A DNA stretch of 64,000 nucleotides from an uncultured Collinsella sp. (GTDB lineage Bacteria > Actinomycetota > Coriobacteriia > Coriobacteriales > Coriobacteriaceae). Below the pieces are notes generated by a model. The model saw only the letters and a list, made by a program, of their open reading frames with translations. It made no database searches and was not told where the DNA came from. Shown here in pieces: positions 7,299 through 16,642 of this stretch. The DNA lies in the NCBI GenBank assembly GCA_902497025.1, contig CABVDJ010000007.1, positions 1-64,000 of the forward strand. Reading direction: 5' to 3'. The stretch's first letter is position 1. Every line of letters begins with the position of its first letter. A program made the position numbers and the translations under genes.

Positions 7299-9497
7299 AT
7301 GGGTCCTCGCCAACGACAGGGACGCAGCCGTTCAAAGACGCATGCTCTGCCCATAATCCTGCTCTCGTTTTTGGGCTTTTTGCTTATCGCGGGCGTGGCA
7401 TTTGGCATCGGCATGGTCGGCAACGTCAACCGCTGGCTGTCCGATCTGCCCGACTACACCGACGCCAACGCGTATCTGGTGAGCGAGCCCACCGAGATCG
7501 TCGACTGCAACGGCAACAAGATTGCAAGCTTCTACACGCAAAACCGCAAGTCCATCACCAAGGACGAGGTCTCCCCCTACGTGCTGCAGGGCACCGTTGA
7601 CGTCGAGGACGAGCGCTTCTACGAGCACGGCGGCATCGACCTGTGGGGTATCGCGCGTGCTGCGGTGGCAACCCTCGGCGGCGGGCACGAAGGCGCCTCG
7701 ACGATCACCCAGCAGCTTGTGCGCAACACCATCCTGCAGGAGGAGCAATTCGACTCGACCATTGAGCGTAAGGTGCGCGAGGCCTACATCGCCATCAAGA
7801 TGGAGGACATGTACTCCAAAGACGAGATCCTCATGATGTACCTCAACACCATCTATTACGGCCACGGCGCCTACGGCATCGAGGCCGCAGCCGAGACCTA
7901 TCTGTCCAAGAGCGCCGCCGACCTCACCCTGAGCGAGGCCGCGCTACTCATCGGCCTTCCCAACTCGCCTTCGCAGTACGACCCCACGGTCAATCCCGAT
8001 CTGGCACTGTCTCGCCGCAACAAGGTTCTCGACAACATGCTGCGCCTGGGCCACATCACCCAGGAGGAGCACGATGCCGCACAGGCCGAGCCTATCACCC
8101 TCAACGTGACCGAAATCTCGGGCAGCGGCGTCGACGTTTACTCGCAGCCCTACTTTGTCTCCTACGTCAAGCAGCTGCTGGAGCAGGAGTTCTCGACCGA
8201 CGTGCTCTTTAAGGGCGGCCTGACCGTCAAGACCACCATCGACCCCACGATGCAGCAGGTGGCAGAGAATGCCGTCCGCGAGCAGCTCGACACGCTCTCG
8301 CTTGACGGCCTGGACATGGGCATGGTCGTCGTCGACCCCAAGACCGGCTACATCAAGTGCATGGTGGGCGGCTACGACTACAACGCCGACGAGAACCACG
8401 TAAACCATGCCACGGCCAAGCGTCCCGTCGGCTCCACCTTTAAGGCCTTTACGCTGGCAACTGCCATCCAAAACGGCATGAACCCCAACGTCACCCTCAA
8501 CTGCAACTCGCCGCTCAAGGCCAAGGGCACCACGACCGAGGTCCAAAATTACGCCAACCAGAGCTATGGCAACATCACGCTTAAGCAGGCGACGGCATAC
8601 TCCTCCAACACCGGCTACATCCAGGTGGCGGAAGCCGTCGGCAACAGCAAGATCATCTCGCTCGTCAAAAAGCTCGGCATCGACCCCGCCAAGGACAACA
8701 TCGAGGACGTTCCCGTCATGACGCTCGGCACCGGCTCGATCTCGCCACTCGAGATGGCCGCCGCCTACGCGACGTTTGCCAACGGCGGCTACTATCGCCA
8801 GCCGATCGCCATCACCGAGATTGATTCTCGTACCGGTTCGGTGCTGTACCAGCACACCGACAATCCCTCACAGGTGCTTACCGAGGGCGAGGCCGCCGCG
8901 GTCACCGATGTTCTGTCCGGCGTCATGAAGGGCAGCGGTACGGGTGCTGCCGGCGCCCTGAGTGTCAACCAGCCCTATGCCGGCAAGACGGGCACCACCG
9001 ACAACACCACCAACCTTTGGTTCTGCGGCTATACCCCGCAGCTGGCGTGCGCCCTGTGGACCGGCTATTCCGCGGGCGAGATCCCCATCCAAAAGTACGG
9101 CACGGACCTGCTGGGCGACAGCACCAACCTGCCTGTCTTTAAGCGGTTTATGAACACCGTTCTGACCGGTACCGAGCGCGAGGAGTTTGCGACCGGAACG
9201 GCGCCCACCTACAAGAACAACAGCGTCTGGAAGTTCTACGGCACCAACAACACCAAGAAGTCGGAGAACGACGACAAGGACAAGGACGAGAACGAGGACG
9301 AAGAGGAAACCACCACAACGACTACCACGACGACCACGACCACCGAGACCACGGGCGGCGACACCACCGGCGGCACCGGTACGACCGGTGGCTCGACGGG
9401 CGGCTCCACTGGTGGTTCGACCGGCGGCGATGGCGGCACGCCTACGCCTACGCCCACTCCCGACCCCTCGCCCACGCCTGACGATACGGTCGGCTAA
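7299..9497 (+). CDS. Class A penicillin-binding protein (PBP1a type)
   Basis: A 732-residue bifunctional peptidoglycan synthase. Residues 1-16 are a basic cytoplasmic tail and 17-39 the membrane anchor. The GT51 glycosyltransferase has EDERFYEH at 103-110 (catalytic Glu103) and STITQQ at 134-139. The transpeptidase has STFK at 379-382, SSN at 435-437 and KTGT at 563-566. The tail after about 655 is low-complexity: an acidic Lys/Asp/Glu patch, 12 threonines, Gly/Ser repeats, then Thr-Pro repeats, probably a wall-spanning spacer. The start at 7299 has TGGAGGT at good spacing; the frame open upstream to 7176 lacks such support. Divergent from the U32 gene. Confidence 0.95.
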   Translation: MGPRQRQGRSRSKTHALPIILLSFLGFLLIAGVAFGIGMVGNVNRWLSDLPDYTDANAYLVSEPTEIVDCNGNKIASFYTQNRKSITKDEVSPYVLQGTVDVEDERFYEHGGIDLWGIARAAVATLGGGHEGASTITQQLVRNTILQEEQFDSTIERKVREAYIAIKMEDMYSKDEILMMYLNTIYYGHGAYGIEAAAETYLSKSAADLTLSEAALLIGLPNSPSQYDPTVNPDLALSRRNKVLDNMLRLGHITQEEHDAAQAEPITLNVTEISGSGVDVYSQPYFVSYVKQLLEQEFSTDVLFKGGLTVKTTIDPTMQQVAENAVREQLDTLSLDGLDMGMVVVDPKTGYIKCMVGGYDYNADENHVNHATAKRPVGSTFKAFTLATAIQNGMNPNVTLNCNSPLKAKGTTTEVQNYANQSYGNITLKQATAYSSNTGYIQVAEAVGNSKIISLVKKLGIDPAKDNIEDVPVMTLGTGSISPLEMAAAYATFANGGYYRQPIAITEIDSRTGSVLYQHTDNPSQVLTEGEAAAVTDVLSGVMKGSGTGAAGALSVNQPYAGKTGTTDNTTNLWFCGYTPQLACALWTGYSAGEIPIQKYGTDLLGDSTNLPVFKRFMNTVLTGTEREEFATGTAPTYKNNSVWKFYGTNNTKKSENDDKDKDENEDEEETTTTTTTTTTTTETTGGDTTGGTGTTGGSTGGSTGGSTGGDGGTPTPTPTPDPSPTPDDTVG

Positions 9498-9519
9498 GAA
9501 GTACGCGACTAAAGCCAAC

Positions 9520-9559
9520 AAGGCCCCGAGCAGCTTATTGAACTGCTCGGGGCCTTTTA
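9520..9559 (+). terminator. Terminator of the PBP gene
   Basis: GGCCCCGAGCAG pairs with CTGCTCGGGGCC across an 8-10 nt loop and TTTTAG follows, 23 nt after the PBP stop codon. Confidence 0.92.
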
Positions 9560-9597
9560 GTTTGAAGCGACCTGGTGGGCGGTCTTTATACCGGCAA

Positions 9598-9632
9598 ACA
9601 AAAAGGAGTACCGACCAACGTCGATACCCCTT
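9598..9632 (-). terminator. Probable terminator of argR
   Basis: On the minus strand AGGGGTATCGAC pairs with GTCGGTACTCCT (12 bp with two G-U pairs) and five U follow. It lies about 50 nt after the argR stop. Confidence 0.75.
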
Positions 9633-9681
9633 ACAAGCCACTATGTAAGCGCACGCAGTGCCGAGCGCACGACCCGCACGC

Positions 9682-10119
9682 CTACTTGCGAGAATTGCTC
9701 AGCTTATTGATCAGCGCCTCGAGGCGCTCGCCGTCCTCGGCCGTCTGGGCAATAACCAAAATCGTATCGTTGCCGGCAAGCGAGCCAAGCACATCGGGCA
9801 ACTCTGCCGCATCAACAGCGGCGGCGATGCCGGAAGCCGTGCCAGGCTGAGCCTTGATCATAACCAGATTATCGGTACGCAGAACGCCCGTTACGAGCTC
9901 GGAAACCATACGCTGCAGGTGCAAGTCCTCTGCCAGAACATAGATGCCCTCAGGGAGCTTACGCAGCCCCATGTCGGCAATATCGCGAGAGACAGTCGCC
10001 TGCGTGCAATCAAAGCCCATAGCACGGAGCTCATCGACCAGCACGCGCTGCGTGCGGACATCCTTATTGCGCACAATATCTCTAATGGCATCCTGGCGCC
10101 CATTGCGTTTTTTAGCCAT
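9682..10119 (-). CDS. argR: Arginine repressor ArgR
   Basis: A 145-residue transcription factor of the ArgR/AhrC family, a hexameric sensor that represses arginine synthesis and controls arginine catabolism when arginine binds. The winged helix covers residues 1-70 (QDAIRDIV, TQATVSRDIADMG recognition helix). The C-terminal oligomerisation and arginine-binding domain includes GTASGIAAAVDAAELPDVLG and NDTILVIA. I start at ATG 10119, preceded by GGAGAGAGGG; the frame open to 10152 adds 11 unlikely residues. No other arginine gene is nearby, so it probably works in trans. Confidence 0.93.
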   Translation of the reverse strand: MAKKRNGRQDAIRDIVRNKDVRTQRVLVDELRAMGFDCTQATVSRDIADMGLRKLPEGIYVLAEDLHLQRMVSELVTGVLRTDNLVMIKAQPGTASGIAAAVDAAELPDVLGSLAGNDTILVIAQTAEDGERLEALINKLSNSRK

Positions 10120-10152
10120 ACAAACCCTCTCTCCAAAAGATGGCGGAGACAA

Positions 10153-10167
10153 TCAATCAGTGATTGA
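10153..10167. promoter_or_regulatory. Perfect 7-1-7 palindrome upstream of argR
   Basis: TCAATCA-G-TGATTGA lies 34-48 nt upstream of the argR ATG, in the position of an operator over the promoter. It does not match the usual Arg-box closely. It could be an autoregulatory or unrelated repressor site. Confidence 0.35.
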
Positions 10168-10251
10168 ATAGTTTAACGCTATTTGAAGGCTTTTGTGTAT
10201 AAGAACGCATTTCGAAACAATTCTATGCAAGTTTGTTTCGTAATGAGCCGT

Positions 10252-11292
10252 TTAGGCGGTTTTTGCGCCCGTCCGGTTAAGAAAAGCTGCCAGATGCGTA
10301 CACATCACGCAGCGCGCGGGCTTGGCGCTAGCGATCGGCCCAAACAACAGACCCAGTCCCCGATGGTTGTCCTTGAGCGCGGCGACCATCTGACGGGTTC
10401 GAGGCGCCTCGAGCATATCACGCATGCGGGCGGAACGCTCGATTGACGACACCCCATGCGGGCTCAGACACAAATTCTCGATGCAGGCGACCAGTCCGAC
10501 AAAGTAGAACTTTTGGCTTGCCAGCTTGAGCCGACCACCGCTATCTGCTTCCGAGAGTGAGTCCGCAAGCTCGTCGAGCGCTCGGGTGTCATCGGATACC
10601 CTGGCATACATGGTGGGATCAAAGGCATCTGTAAGCTTAGGCGCTACCGCGTGGAAACAAGCGTCGCCGCATCCGGAGACACGCTGCGCCTGCGAGAGCG
10701 CGCATGCCATAAACCCAACTGTGCGAAACGCCTTGTCGCACAAAAGGCATGCCTCAAACAGCGGACGGCTATACATCACGCCAGAGACTTGAGCAACCAA
10801 GCCGCCTAAAATCAACTGAGGCAGCCCGGCCACCATCGATGATTTGCTATCAATGGAAATATGAGTAGCATCCAAGACGCGCGAATGGCGTTCTCGATGT
10901 GCATCATAGCGGTCGAGCGACACCGTGGGGAACACTATGTCTGCCGCAGTATCGCACGCGATATCGACCATCTTGGAAAGGGATTGCGGAGCAAACCACT
11001 CATCGGCGTTCATGGCGATGATTTGAGAGCCGCGCGAGGCAGCAAAACCGGCACGAAGACACGCGCCGCGCGTCGCGTCCTCGACGTCAATCAAATCAAT
11101 ATGGATGTCCCTGTCGGCAGCAACTTGAAGCGAATGGCGCACACCGGGCGCAGCATCGCGGCAGACAACGACAATCTGCAAATCGTAGAGGTCTTGGTTC
11201 TGGATACTCTCGAGCGCACGCATCGCATAGCTGGGCGAACCTTCTACCACAAGGATCACCGAAAGTCGCGGATGCGAGCCACGTCGAACCAA
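10252..11292 (-). CDS. Glycosyltransferase family 2-like protein
   Basis: A 346-residue protein whose first 110 residues read as a GT-A nucleotide-sugar fold: RLSVILVVEGSPSYAMRALESI, then QNQDLYDLQIVVVCRD, and NADEW in the place of the usual DxD. The remaining 230 residues are not recognisable, with a Cys-rich end (CVMCTHL). Donor and acceptor are unknown; cell-envelope or capsule sugar transfer is the general expectation. The start is a TTG at 11292, preceded by GAGAGG. No membrane segment is obvious. It lies between argR and truA and has no clear operon partner. Confidence 0.65.
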   Translation of the reverse strand: MVRRGSHPRLSVILVVEGSPSYAMRALESIQNQDLYDLQIVVVCRDAAPGVRHSLQVAADRDIHIDLIDVEDATRGACLRAGFAASRGSQIIAMNADEWFAPQSLSKMVDIACDTAADIVFPTVSLDRYDAHRERHSRVLDATHISIDSKSSMVAGLPQLILGGLVAQVSGVMYSRPLFEACLLCDKAFRTVGFMACALSQAQRVSGCGDACFHAVAPKLTDAFDPTMYARVSDDTRALDELADSLSEADSGGRLKLASQKFYFVGLVACIENLCLSPHGVSSIERSARMRDMLEAPRTRQMVAALKDNHRGLGLLFGPIASAKPARCVMCTHLAAFLNRTGAKTA

Positions 11293-11453
11293 ATTATCCG
11301 TCCTCTCGACAGCAATGAATCAAACCGTGGTTCATGGTACACCCCGGCAATAAAAGCAATGAGACACCGGTTGCATTGCACGCCAAGAACAGATGTTGCA
11401 CACACGCAGCCCACAGATGACAGGTGTCGACGCACGACACGTCGAGCCCTCCC

Positions 11454-12278
11454 CTAGTCGAGCACGACAAGCTCGGCGGGATCGTAATCCACGCCCATAA
11501 ACGTAAGGCCGCAGGCAGGAGCCGTGGGGCCCGCAGCGGTGCGGTCGCAAGCATCGATAACCTCGCGCATCCACTCGGGTTCACGGCGATGCATGCCAAT
11601 CTCGACAAGCGTGCCCACGATCGTACGGACCATCGAATGCAGAAACGCATTGCCCTCGATGGTGAACGTCAGGATGTCCTCGCCAAACGCAACCTCATGG
11701 CCAAATTCGGCACGCATCACGCAGCGATGCGTGGGCTTGCCAACGGCCGAAGCAACCTTGCAAAAGCTTTTAAAGTCCTGCTCGCCCAGCAGTGCGGGGC
11801 AGGCAGCAGACATAGCCTCAACATCCAAGGGATAGCGATGCCACCACACGGCACCGCGCGAGAGCACGGGGCGCGCATCGCGATCGGCAATACGGTACGT
11901 ATACGTACGGGACCGCGCGTCAAAGCGGGCAGAAAAGCCCCTACGGGCCTTGTAGACCTCGTTTATGGCGATATCTTTGGGCAGGAGGGCATCCATAGCC
12001 CTCAGCCACCTACGGCGCGTCAGAGCAAGCTCAGCGTCCGTTACGGGCACGCTAATGTACTGGGCCACCGCATGCACGCCGGCATCGGTACGACCCGCAC
12101 ACGTCAGATCGATCGGGCGGCGCAGCAGCGTCTCGATAGCGCGGCGCAACTCGCCCGCAACGGTCGTCTGGCCCGGCTGCTCGGCAAATCCGCTATAGGA
12201 CGAGCCATCATAGGCAACACAGAATACAAGCGTGGCATCGAGCTCAGGAATCGAATTGAAATCAGACGGCGCGGTCAT
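11454..12278 (-). CDS. truA: tRNA pseudouridine(38-40) synthase TruA
   Basis: A 274-residue pseudouridine synthase that modifies U38-U40 in the tRNA anticodon arm. The catalytic Asp65 is in AGRTDAGVHA; other family blocks are YDGSSYSGF near the N-terminus, FSARFDARSRTYTYRI, and NAFLHSMVRTIVGTLVEIG near the C-terminus. ATG 12278 is preferred over a TTG at 12293 because TTGGGAG sits just before it. It follows rplQ in the ribosomal cluster, a common arrangement, but an rplQ terminator at 12313-12344 separates them. Confidence 0.95.
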   Translation of the reverse strand: MTAPSDFNSIPELDATLVFCVAYDGSSYSGFAEQPGQTTVAGELRRAIETLLRRPIDLTCAGRTDAGVHAVAQYISVPVTDAELALTRRRWLRAMDALLPKDIAINEVYKARRGFSARFDARSRTYTYRIADRDARPVLSRGAVWWHRYPLDVEAMSAACPALLGEQDFKSFCKVASAVGKPTHRCVMRAEFGHEVAFGEDILTFTIEGNAFLHSMVRTIVGTLVEIGMHRREPEWMREVIDACDRTAAGPTAPACGLTFMGVDYDPAELVVLD

Positions 12279-12312
12279 GGGCGCTCCCAACAAACAATCA
12301 ACGGTATCGCGA

Positions 12313-12344
12313 CAAAAAAAGAGGGGTACGCGAACGTACCCCTC
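12313..12344 (-). terminator. Terminator after rplQ (end of the ribosomal operon)
   Basis: GAGGGGTACG pairs with CGTACCCCTC (10 bp, CGAA-type tetraloop) and seven U follow on the minus strand. It marks the end of the distal ribosomal operon. Confidence 0.93.
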
Positions 12345-12370
12345 GAATATAGCCTATGCAGACGGATTGT

Positions 12371-12838
12371 CTACTCAGCGGTCTCCTCAGCAGGAGCCTC
12401 CTCGACGGCCTCGACCTTCTTGGGAGCAGCGGCCTTCTTGGGGGCCGGAGCAGCCTTCTTGGCCTTAGGCATGCAAGGCTCGGTGACGAGCTCCATGATA
12501 ACGATAGGAGCGTTGTCGCCCTTACGGTTGCCGAGCTTCATGATGCGGGTGTAACCGCCGTTGCGGTCCTGCCACATGCCCTGGGCAGCCTTGTCGAAGA
12601 TCTCGGCAACGAGCTGCTTATCGCCGAGCTTGGCGATGGCCAGACGACGAGAGTGCAGGTCGCCCTTCTTGGCCCAGGTGATGATCGAATCGACGACCGA
12701 ACGCAGCGCCTTAGCGCGGGTCTCGGTGGTCTTGATGCGGTCGTTCTCGAAGAGGGCCTTGGCCAGGCTCTTCTTCATGGCCTTGGTGTGGCTCGCATCG
12801 GTGCCGAGCTTCAGGCCCTTCTTAACGTTGTGACGCAT
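12371..12838 (-). CDS. rplQ: Ribosomal protein bL17
   Basis: The 155-residue large-subunit protein L17 starts MRHNVKKGLKLGTDASHTKAM. The core fills the first 115 residues. A 40-residue Ala/Lys/Pro then acidic tail (APAPKKAAAPKK ... EEAPAEETAE) extends beyond the short bacterial form; similar tails are usual in actinobacterial L17. Last gene of the distal ribosomal operon, 30 nt after rpoA and just before a strong terminator. Confidence 0.97.
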   Translation of the reverse strand: MRHNVKKGLKLGTDASHTKAMKKSLAKALFENDRIKTTETRAKALRSVVDSIITWAKKGDLHSRRLAIAKLGDKQLVAEIFDKAAQGMWQDRNGGYTRIMKLGNRKGDNAPIVIMELVTEPCMPKAKKAAPAPKKAAAPKKVEAVEEAPAEETAE

Positions 12839-12868
12839 GGTCTAGTTTCTCCTCAAATATGCGAAGCA

Positions 12869-13810
12869 TTAAGCCTTCAGGCTCAGGCCCATGGACTCAA
12901 GCTTGTCCTTCACTTCCTCGATCGACTTAACACCGAAGTTACGGATGTTAAGCAGATCGTTCTCCGAGAACTCAACGAGCTGACGGACCGAGTGAATGCT
13001 GGCGCGCTTAAGGCAGTTGTAGGAACGGACGGAAAGGTCCAGATCCTCGATCTGCTTGTCCAGCTCGGCGTTGTCGTTGGTGACCTCGGGAGCGAAGATC
13101 GAAGCCTCCTCCTCGACCTCGGGGGTCTCGGCAAGGTTCATAAAGGCAGCCATATGCTGGTTGATGATATTGGCAGCCTGGACCACGGCGTCGCGCGGAG
13201 CGATGGAGCCGTTGGTCTCGATCTCGAGGACAAGGCGGTCGTAGTCGGTGTGCTGACCGACACGGCAAGCCTCAACGAGCTTGGCGCAACGGGACACCGG
13301 CGAGTACAGCGAGTCGACGTGGATCACACCGATGGGATCGTTGTCGCGCTTGTTAGCCTCGCCAGAGACATAGCCGCGGCCATAGCCGATGCGCATGCTC
13401 ATGGTGAGATGGCCACCCTCGGTGAGCGTAGCGATGTGCTGCTCGGGGTTGACCAGCTCAAACTCGGACGGAATAAAGAAGTCCGCACCGGTGACCTCGC
13501 AGGGGCCGTCAACAGAAATGGTGGCGGTCGCCTCGTCGGTCGTGCCGAGAGCCCTGAAGACAAGACCCTTGACATTCAGGACGATGTCGGTGACATCCTC
13601 GACCATGTTAGGGATGGTCATGAACTCGTGCTGCGCACCATCGATCTGAATAGCCTCGACGGCGGCACCCTCGAGCGAGGACAGAAGAACGCGACGAAGG
13701 GAGTTACCCAGCGTATCGCCGTAACCACGCTCGAGCGGCTCGACGGAGACACGAGCAGACGTCTCGTTGATCTCTTCGACCTGAACCTGAGGCCTAATGA
13801 ATTCTGACAT
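12869..13810 (-). CDS. rpoA: RNA polymerase subunit alpha
   Basis: The 313-residue alpha subunit nucleates RNA polymerase assembly. The N-terminal dimerisation domain shows PLERGYGDTLGNSLRRVLLSS; an acidic linker (EVEEEASIFAPEV) separates it from the C-terminal DNA/activator-binding domain with SVRSYNCLKRASIHSVRQL and LRNFGVKSIEEVKDKL-like sequence. Normal length for the family. It lies between rpsD and rplQ as in most bacteria. Confidence 0.98.
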   Translation of the reverse strand: MSEFIRPQVQVEEINETSARVSVEPLERGYGDTLGNSLRRVLLSSLEGAAVEAIQIDGAQHEFMTIPNMVEDVTDIVLNVKGLVFRALGTTDEATATISVDGPCEVTGADFFIPSEFELVNPEQHIATLTEGGHLTMSMRIGYGRGYVSGEANKRDNDPIGVIHVDSLYSPVSRCAKLVEACRVGQHTDYDRLVLEIETNGSIAPRDAVVQAANIINQHMAAFMNLAETPEVEEEASIFAPEVTNDNAELDKQIEDLDLSVRSYNCLKRASIHSVRQLVEFSENDLLNIRNFGVKSIEEVKDKLESMGLSLKA

Positions 13811-13842
13811 GTATTACCTCCAGCCTCAGCAGCCCGGATGGA

Positions 13843-14439
13843 CTACTTAGAGTAGAGCTCGACGATGAGCTGCTCGTTGATATCACCGCTGATCTGCTCA
13901 CGCGTCGGCAGAGCGAGCACGTTACCAGACAGCTTCTCGATATCGACCTCGAGCCAGCCAGGGACCTCAAAGCGCTCGGAGGAAATCAGGGCCTCCTTGA
14001 TGGGGAGAAGGTCACGGAACTTCTCGCCGACAGCGACGACGTCGCCGGCCTTGACACGGTAGGACGGGATGTCCACGCGCTTGCCGTTCACGGTGAAGTG
14101 ACCGTGACGGACGGACTGACGAGCCTCTTTGCGGGTGCGGGCGAAGCCAAGACGGAAGACGACGTTGTCGAGGCGAGACTCAAGGATGATCATGAGGTTC
14201 TCACCGGTGACGCCGTTCATCTTGCGGGCCTTGTTGAAGTAGCCGTGGAACTGCTTCTCCAGAACGCCATAGATGAACTTGACCTTCTGCTTCTCGCGCA
14301 GCTGCATGCCGTACTCAGATTCCTTGCGACGGCGCTTGGGCTGACGGATAGATTCCTTCTTGCTGCTGTAACCGAGCTCAGCGGGATCGATCCCGAGCTG
14401 ACGGCAGCGCTTAAGAACAGGAGTCCTGTCGATTGCCAT
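13843..14439 (-). CDS. rpsD: Ribosomal protein uS4
   Basis: A 198-residue 16S rRNA-binding protein that nucleates 30S assembly. The S4 RNA-binding domain is around residues 88-150 (SRLDNVVFRLGFARTRKEARQ). The N-terminal zinc-binding cysteines of the C+ form are absent (a single Cys), so this is the C- type. It lies between rpsK and rpoA; in many bacteria S4 represses its own operon. Confidence 0.97.
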   Translation of the reverse strand: MAIDRTPVLKRCRQLGIDPAELGYSSKKESIRQPKRRRKESEYGMQLREKQKVKFIYGVLEKQFHGYFNKARKMNGVTGENLMIILESRLDNVVFRLGFARTRKEARQSVRHGHFTVNGKRVDIPSYRVKAGDVVAVGEKFRDLLPIKEALISSERFEVPGWLEVDIEKLSGNVLALPTREQISGDINEQLIVELYSK

Positions 14440-14458
14440 ATTGATACGATCCTTTCAG

Positions 14459-14863
14459 TTACACGCGGCGACGCTTCTTGGGGCGGCAGCCGTTGTGCGG
14501 AATGGGGGTCTTGTCCTGGATGCTCGAGACCTCGAGGCCAGCAGCCTGGAGGGAGCGGATGGCGGTCTCACGACCGGAGCCGGGGCCCTTGACGAAGACG
14601 GAAACCTTCTTCATACCGTGCTCCATGGCCTGCTTGGCAGCAGCCTCGGCAGCCATCTGGGCAGCGAACGGCGTGGACTTACGGGAGCCCTTGAAGCCCA
14701 CCTGGCCAGCCGACTTCCAGGAAATGACGTTGCCCTGGGGATCGGTGATCGAAACGATCGTGTTGTTGAACGTAGAACGAATGTGAGCCTGGCCCACGGA
14801 AATGTTCTTACGGTCCGCGCGCTTCAGACGGGCAGCGCGAACGTTCTTCTTAGCAGTAGCCAT
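14459..14863 (-). CDS. rpsK: Ribosomal protein uS11
   Basis: A 134-residue platform protein of the 30S subunit. The basic N-terminus is followed by [19 protein letters not shown] and the conserved end [20 protein letters not shown]. Its stop lies 20 nt before rpsD. Standard length and position in the alpha operon. Confidence 0.97.
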   Translation of the reverse strand: MATAKKNVRAARLKRADRKNISVGQAHIRSTFNNTIVSITDPQGNVISWKSAGQVGFKGSRKSTPFAAQMAAEAAAKQAMEHGMKKVSVFVKGPGSGRETAIRSLQAAGLEVSSIQDKTPIPHNGCRPKKRRRV

Positions 14864-14877
14864 CTATCTAGCGCTCC

Positions 14878-15252
14878 TTATTTCTTCTTCTTAGCACCGA
14901 TCTGACGCTTCGGGCCCTTGCGGGTACGAGCGTTAGTGTGGGTGCGCTGGCCGCGGACCGGGAGGCCCTTGCGGTGACGAAGGCCGCGGTTGCAGCCGAT
15001 GTCCATAAGGCGCTTGACGTTCTGGTTGCGCTCACGGCGGAGGTCGCCCTCAACCATGATCTGGTTCTTATCGATATAATCGCGGATGGCGTTAACCTCA
15101 TCCTCGGTGAGGTCCTTAACGCGCGTATCCACGTTAACGTTGCACTCGACGCAGATCTTCGTCGCAGTGGTGCGGCCGATGCCGTAAATGTAGGTCAGAC
15201 CGATCTCAACGCGCTTCTCACGCGGGAGGTCGACACCATTAATACGGGCCAA
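14878..15252 (-). CDS. rpsM: Ribosomal protein uS13
   Basis: A 124-residue head protein of the 30S subunit that contacts tRNA and L5. Recognised by [27 protein letters not shown] and the basic C-terminus [16 protein letters not shown]. It follows rpmJ at 14 nt, which fits translational coupling in the operon. Confidence 0.97.
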   Translation of the reverse strand: MARINGVDLPREKRVEIGLTYIYGIGRTTATKICVECNVNVDTRVKDLTEDEVNAIRDYIDKNQIMVEGDLRRERNQNVKRLMDIGCNRGLRHRKGLPVRGQRTHTNARTRKGPKRQIGAKKKK

Positions 15253-15266
15253 CGTAGTCTCCTCTC

Positions 15267-15380
15267 TTAACCCTGACGCTGCTTATGACGGGGGTTCTCG
15301 CAAATGACGAGGACCTTGCCATGGCGCCTAATGATTTTGCACTTATCGCACATCTTCTTGACCGAAGGACGTACCTTCAT
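15267..15380 (-). CDS. rpmJ: Ribosomal protein bL36
   Basis: A 37-residue product too short for normal gene calls: [20 protein letters not shown] and onward to [10 protein letters not shown]. The C-x2-C-x12-C-x4-H zinc ribbon is intact, so this is the zinc-containing form. AAGGAAG precedes the ATG. It lies between infA and rpsM, its usual place. Confidence 0.96.
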   Translation of the reverse strand: MKVRPSVKKMCDKCKIIRRHGKVLVICENPRHKQRQG

Positions 15381-15530
15381 CGTTCTTCCTTTCGGTAGCG
15401 CTCAAACTACTTCCCTACTATCTACTCGCCCAGCCGCAGGCGTTTAAAACTATGGCTGGTCTTCACACACAATCCGACCGTAGGTTGAGCTAAGCCTGCA
15501 GCCGGAAATGGAGTGCGTGTATGCGTGCCG

Positions 15531-15755
15531 CTATTTGTAGCGATAGGTGATGCGGCCACGGGTCAGGTCGTACGGGGAAAGCTCCACGACAACCCTGTCA
15601 CCGGGGAGAATACGGATGTAATTCATTCGGATCTTGCCAGAAATGTTGCACAGAACCGAATGACCGTTCTCGAGCTCAACCTTAAACATGGCGTTGGGCA
15701 GCGGCTCCTTTACCGTACCCTCGAGCTCAATTGCGTCTTCCTTCTTCACAAGCAA
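15531..15755 (-). CDS. infA: Translation initiation factor IF-1
   Basis: The 74-residue OB-fold factor binds the 30S A site during initiation. Conserved [21 protein letters not shown] and [23 protein letters not shown] are present. The start is uncertain: in frame only TTG (15755) and GTG (15749) are available, and the nearest ATG (15759) is out of frame and opens a 10-codon frame ending inside the gene. I take TTG because the weak GAGAAAG site is closer to it. The 150-nt space to rpmJ has no recognised gene. Confidence 0.93.
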   Translation of the reverse strand: MLVKKEDAIELEGTVKEPLPNAMFKVELENGHSVLCNISGKIRMNYIRILPGDRVVVELSPYDLTRGRITYRYK

Positions 15756-15853
15756 TCATCTTTCTCTAGAAAACGACAGCGATTGAGTATTCTACAACAC
15801 GTATGCACGCATCGTAATAACTTCGTAATGGCTCCACATCTAAGTGGAACTTG

Positions 15854-16642
15854 TTACATTTCTCCGCCTTGGAGCGAACACCAAGCACCTTGCGCGTCGG
15901 TGGTGAGGATCACCGGACCGTCATTGGTAATGGCGACGGTGTTCTCGTAGTGCGCGGCGGGCAGGTGGTCGTTGGTCGTAACAATCCAACCGTCGGAGCC
16001 CGTGCTCACATGGTTGGAACCCATCGTAACCATCGGCTCGATGGCAATGACCATGCCGGCCTGGAGGCGAACGCCCCTCCCCTTCTTTCCATAGTTAGGA
16101 ACGTTGGGGTCCTCGTGCATCACGCGGCCAATGCCATGACCCACATAGTCACGAAGCACGCCGTAACCGTGAGACTCGGCAAGGGACTGAACGGCATAAC
16201 CGACGTCCCCGATATGGTTACCGGGAACAGCCTGCTCGATGGCAGCCTTAAGGCAATCGCGCGTGACCTCGCACAAAGCCTTGGCTTCGGGCGTGGGGGT
16301 GCCGACGAAAAACGTCCATGCGTTATCGCCGACCCAACCGTCGACAACGGCTCCCGTATCGATGGAGATGATATCGCCATCGCGCAGGATCATGTCAGGG
16401 TTGGGAATACCGTGGACCACGGCATCGTTGATCGATGCGCAAATGGTCCCCGGGAACCCGCCGTAGCCCTTAAAGGCCGGGGTGCCGCCATGCATGCGGA
16501 TAATCTGCTCCGCGAGCTGATCGAGCTCAAAAGTCGAAACGCCGGGGCGCACCATGGCTCCAACGTGGCGGAGCGCCATCTTAGATAGCGCTCCTGCCTT
16601 CTTCATCTGCTCGATTTGCGTTGCAGACTTAATCTTGATCAT
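15854..16642 (-). CDS. map: Methionine aminopeptidase, type I
   Basis: A 262-residue metalloprotease that removes the N-terminal Met of new proteins. The five metal ligands are visible in IDTGAVVDGWVGDNAW (two Asp), YVGHGIGRVMHEDPNVPN (His), VIAIEPMV (Glu) and HYENTVAI (Glu). No zinc-finger extension, so it is the short type I form. Its ATG overlaps the adk stop (ATGA), indicating translational coupling. Confidence 0.96.
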   Translation of the reverse strand: MIKIKSATQIEQMKKAGALSKMALRHVGAMVRPGVSTFELDQLAEQIIRMHGGTPAFKGYGGFPGTICASINDAVVHGIPNPDMILRDGDIISIDTGAVVDGWVGDNAWTFFVGTPTPEAKALCEVTRDCLKAAIEQAVPGNHIGDVGYAVQSLAESHGYGVLRDYVGHGIGRVMHEDPNVPNYGKKGRGVRLQAGMVIAIEPMVTMGSNHVSTGSDGWIVTTNDHLPAAHYENTVAITNDGPVILTTDAQGAWCSLQGGEM

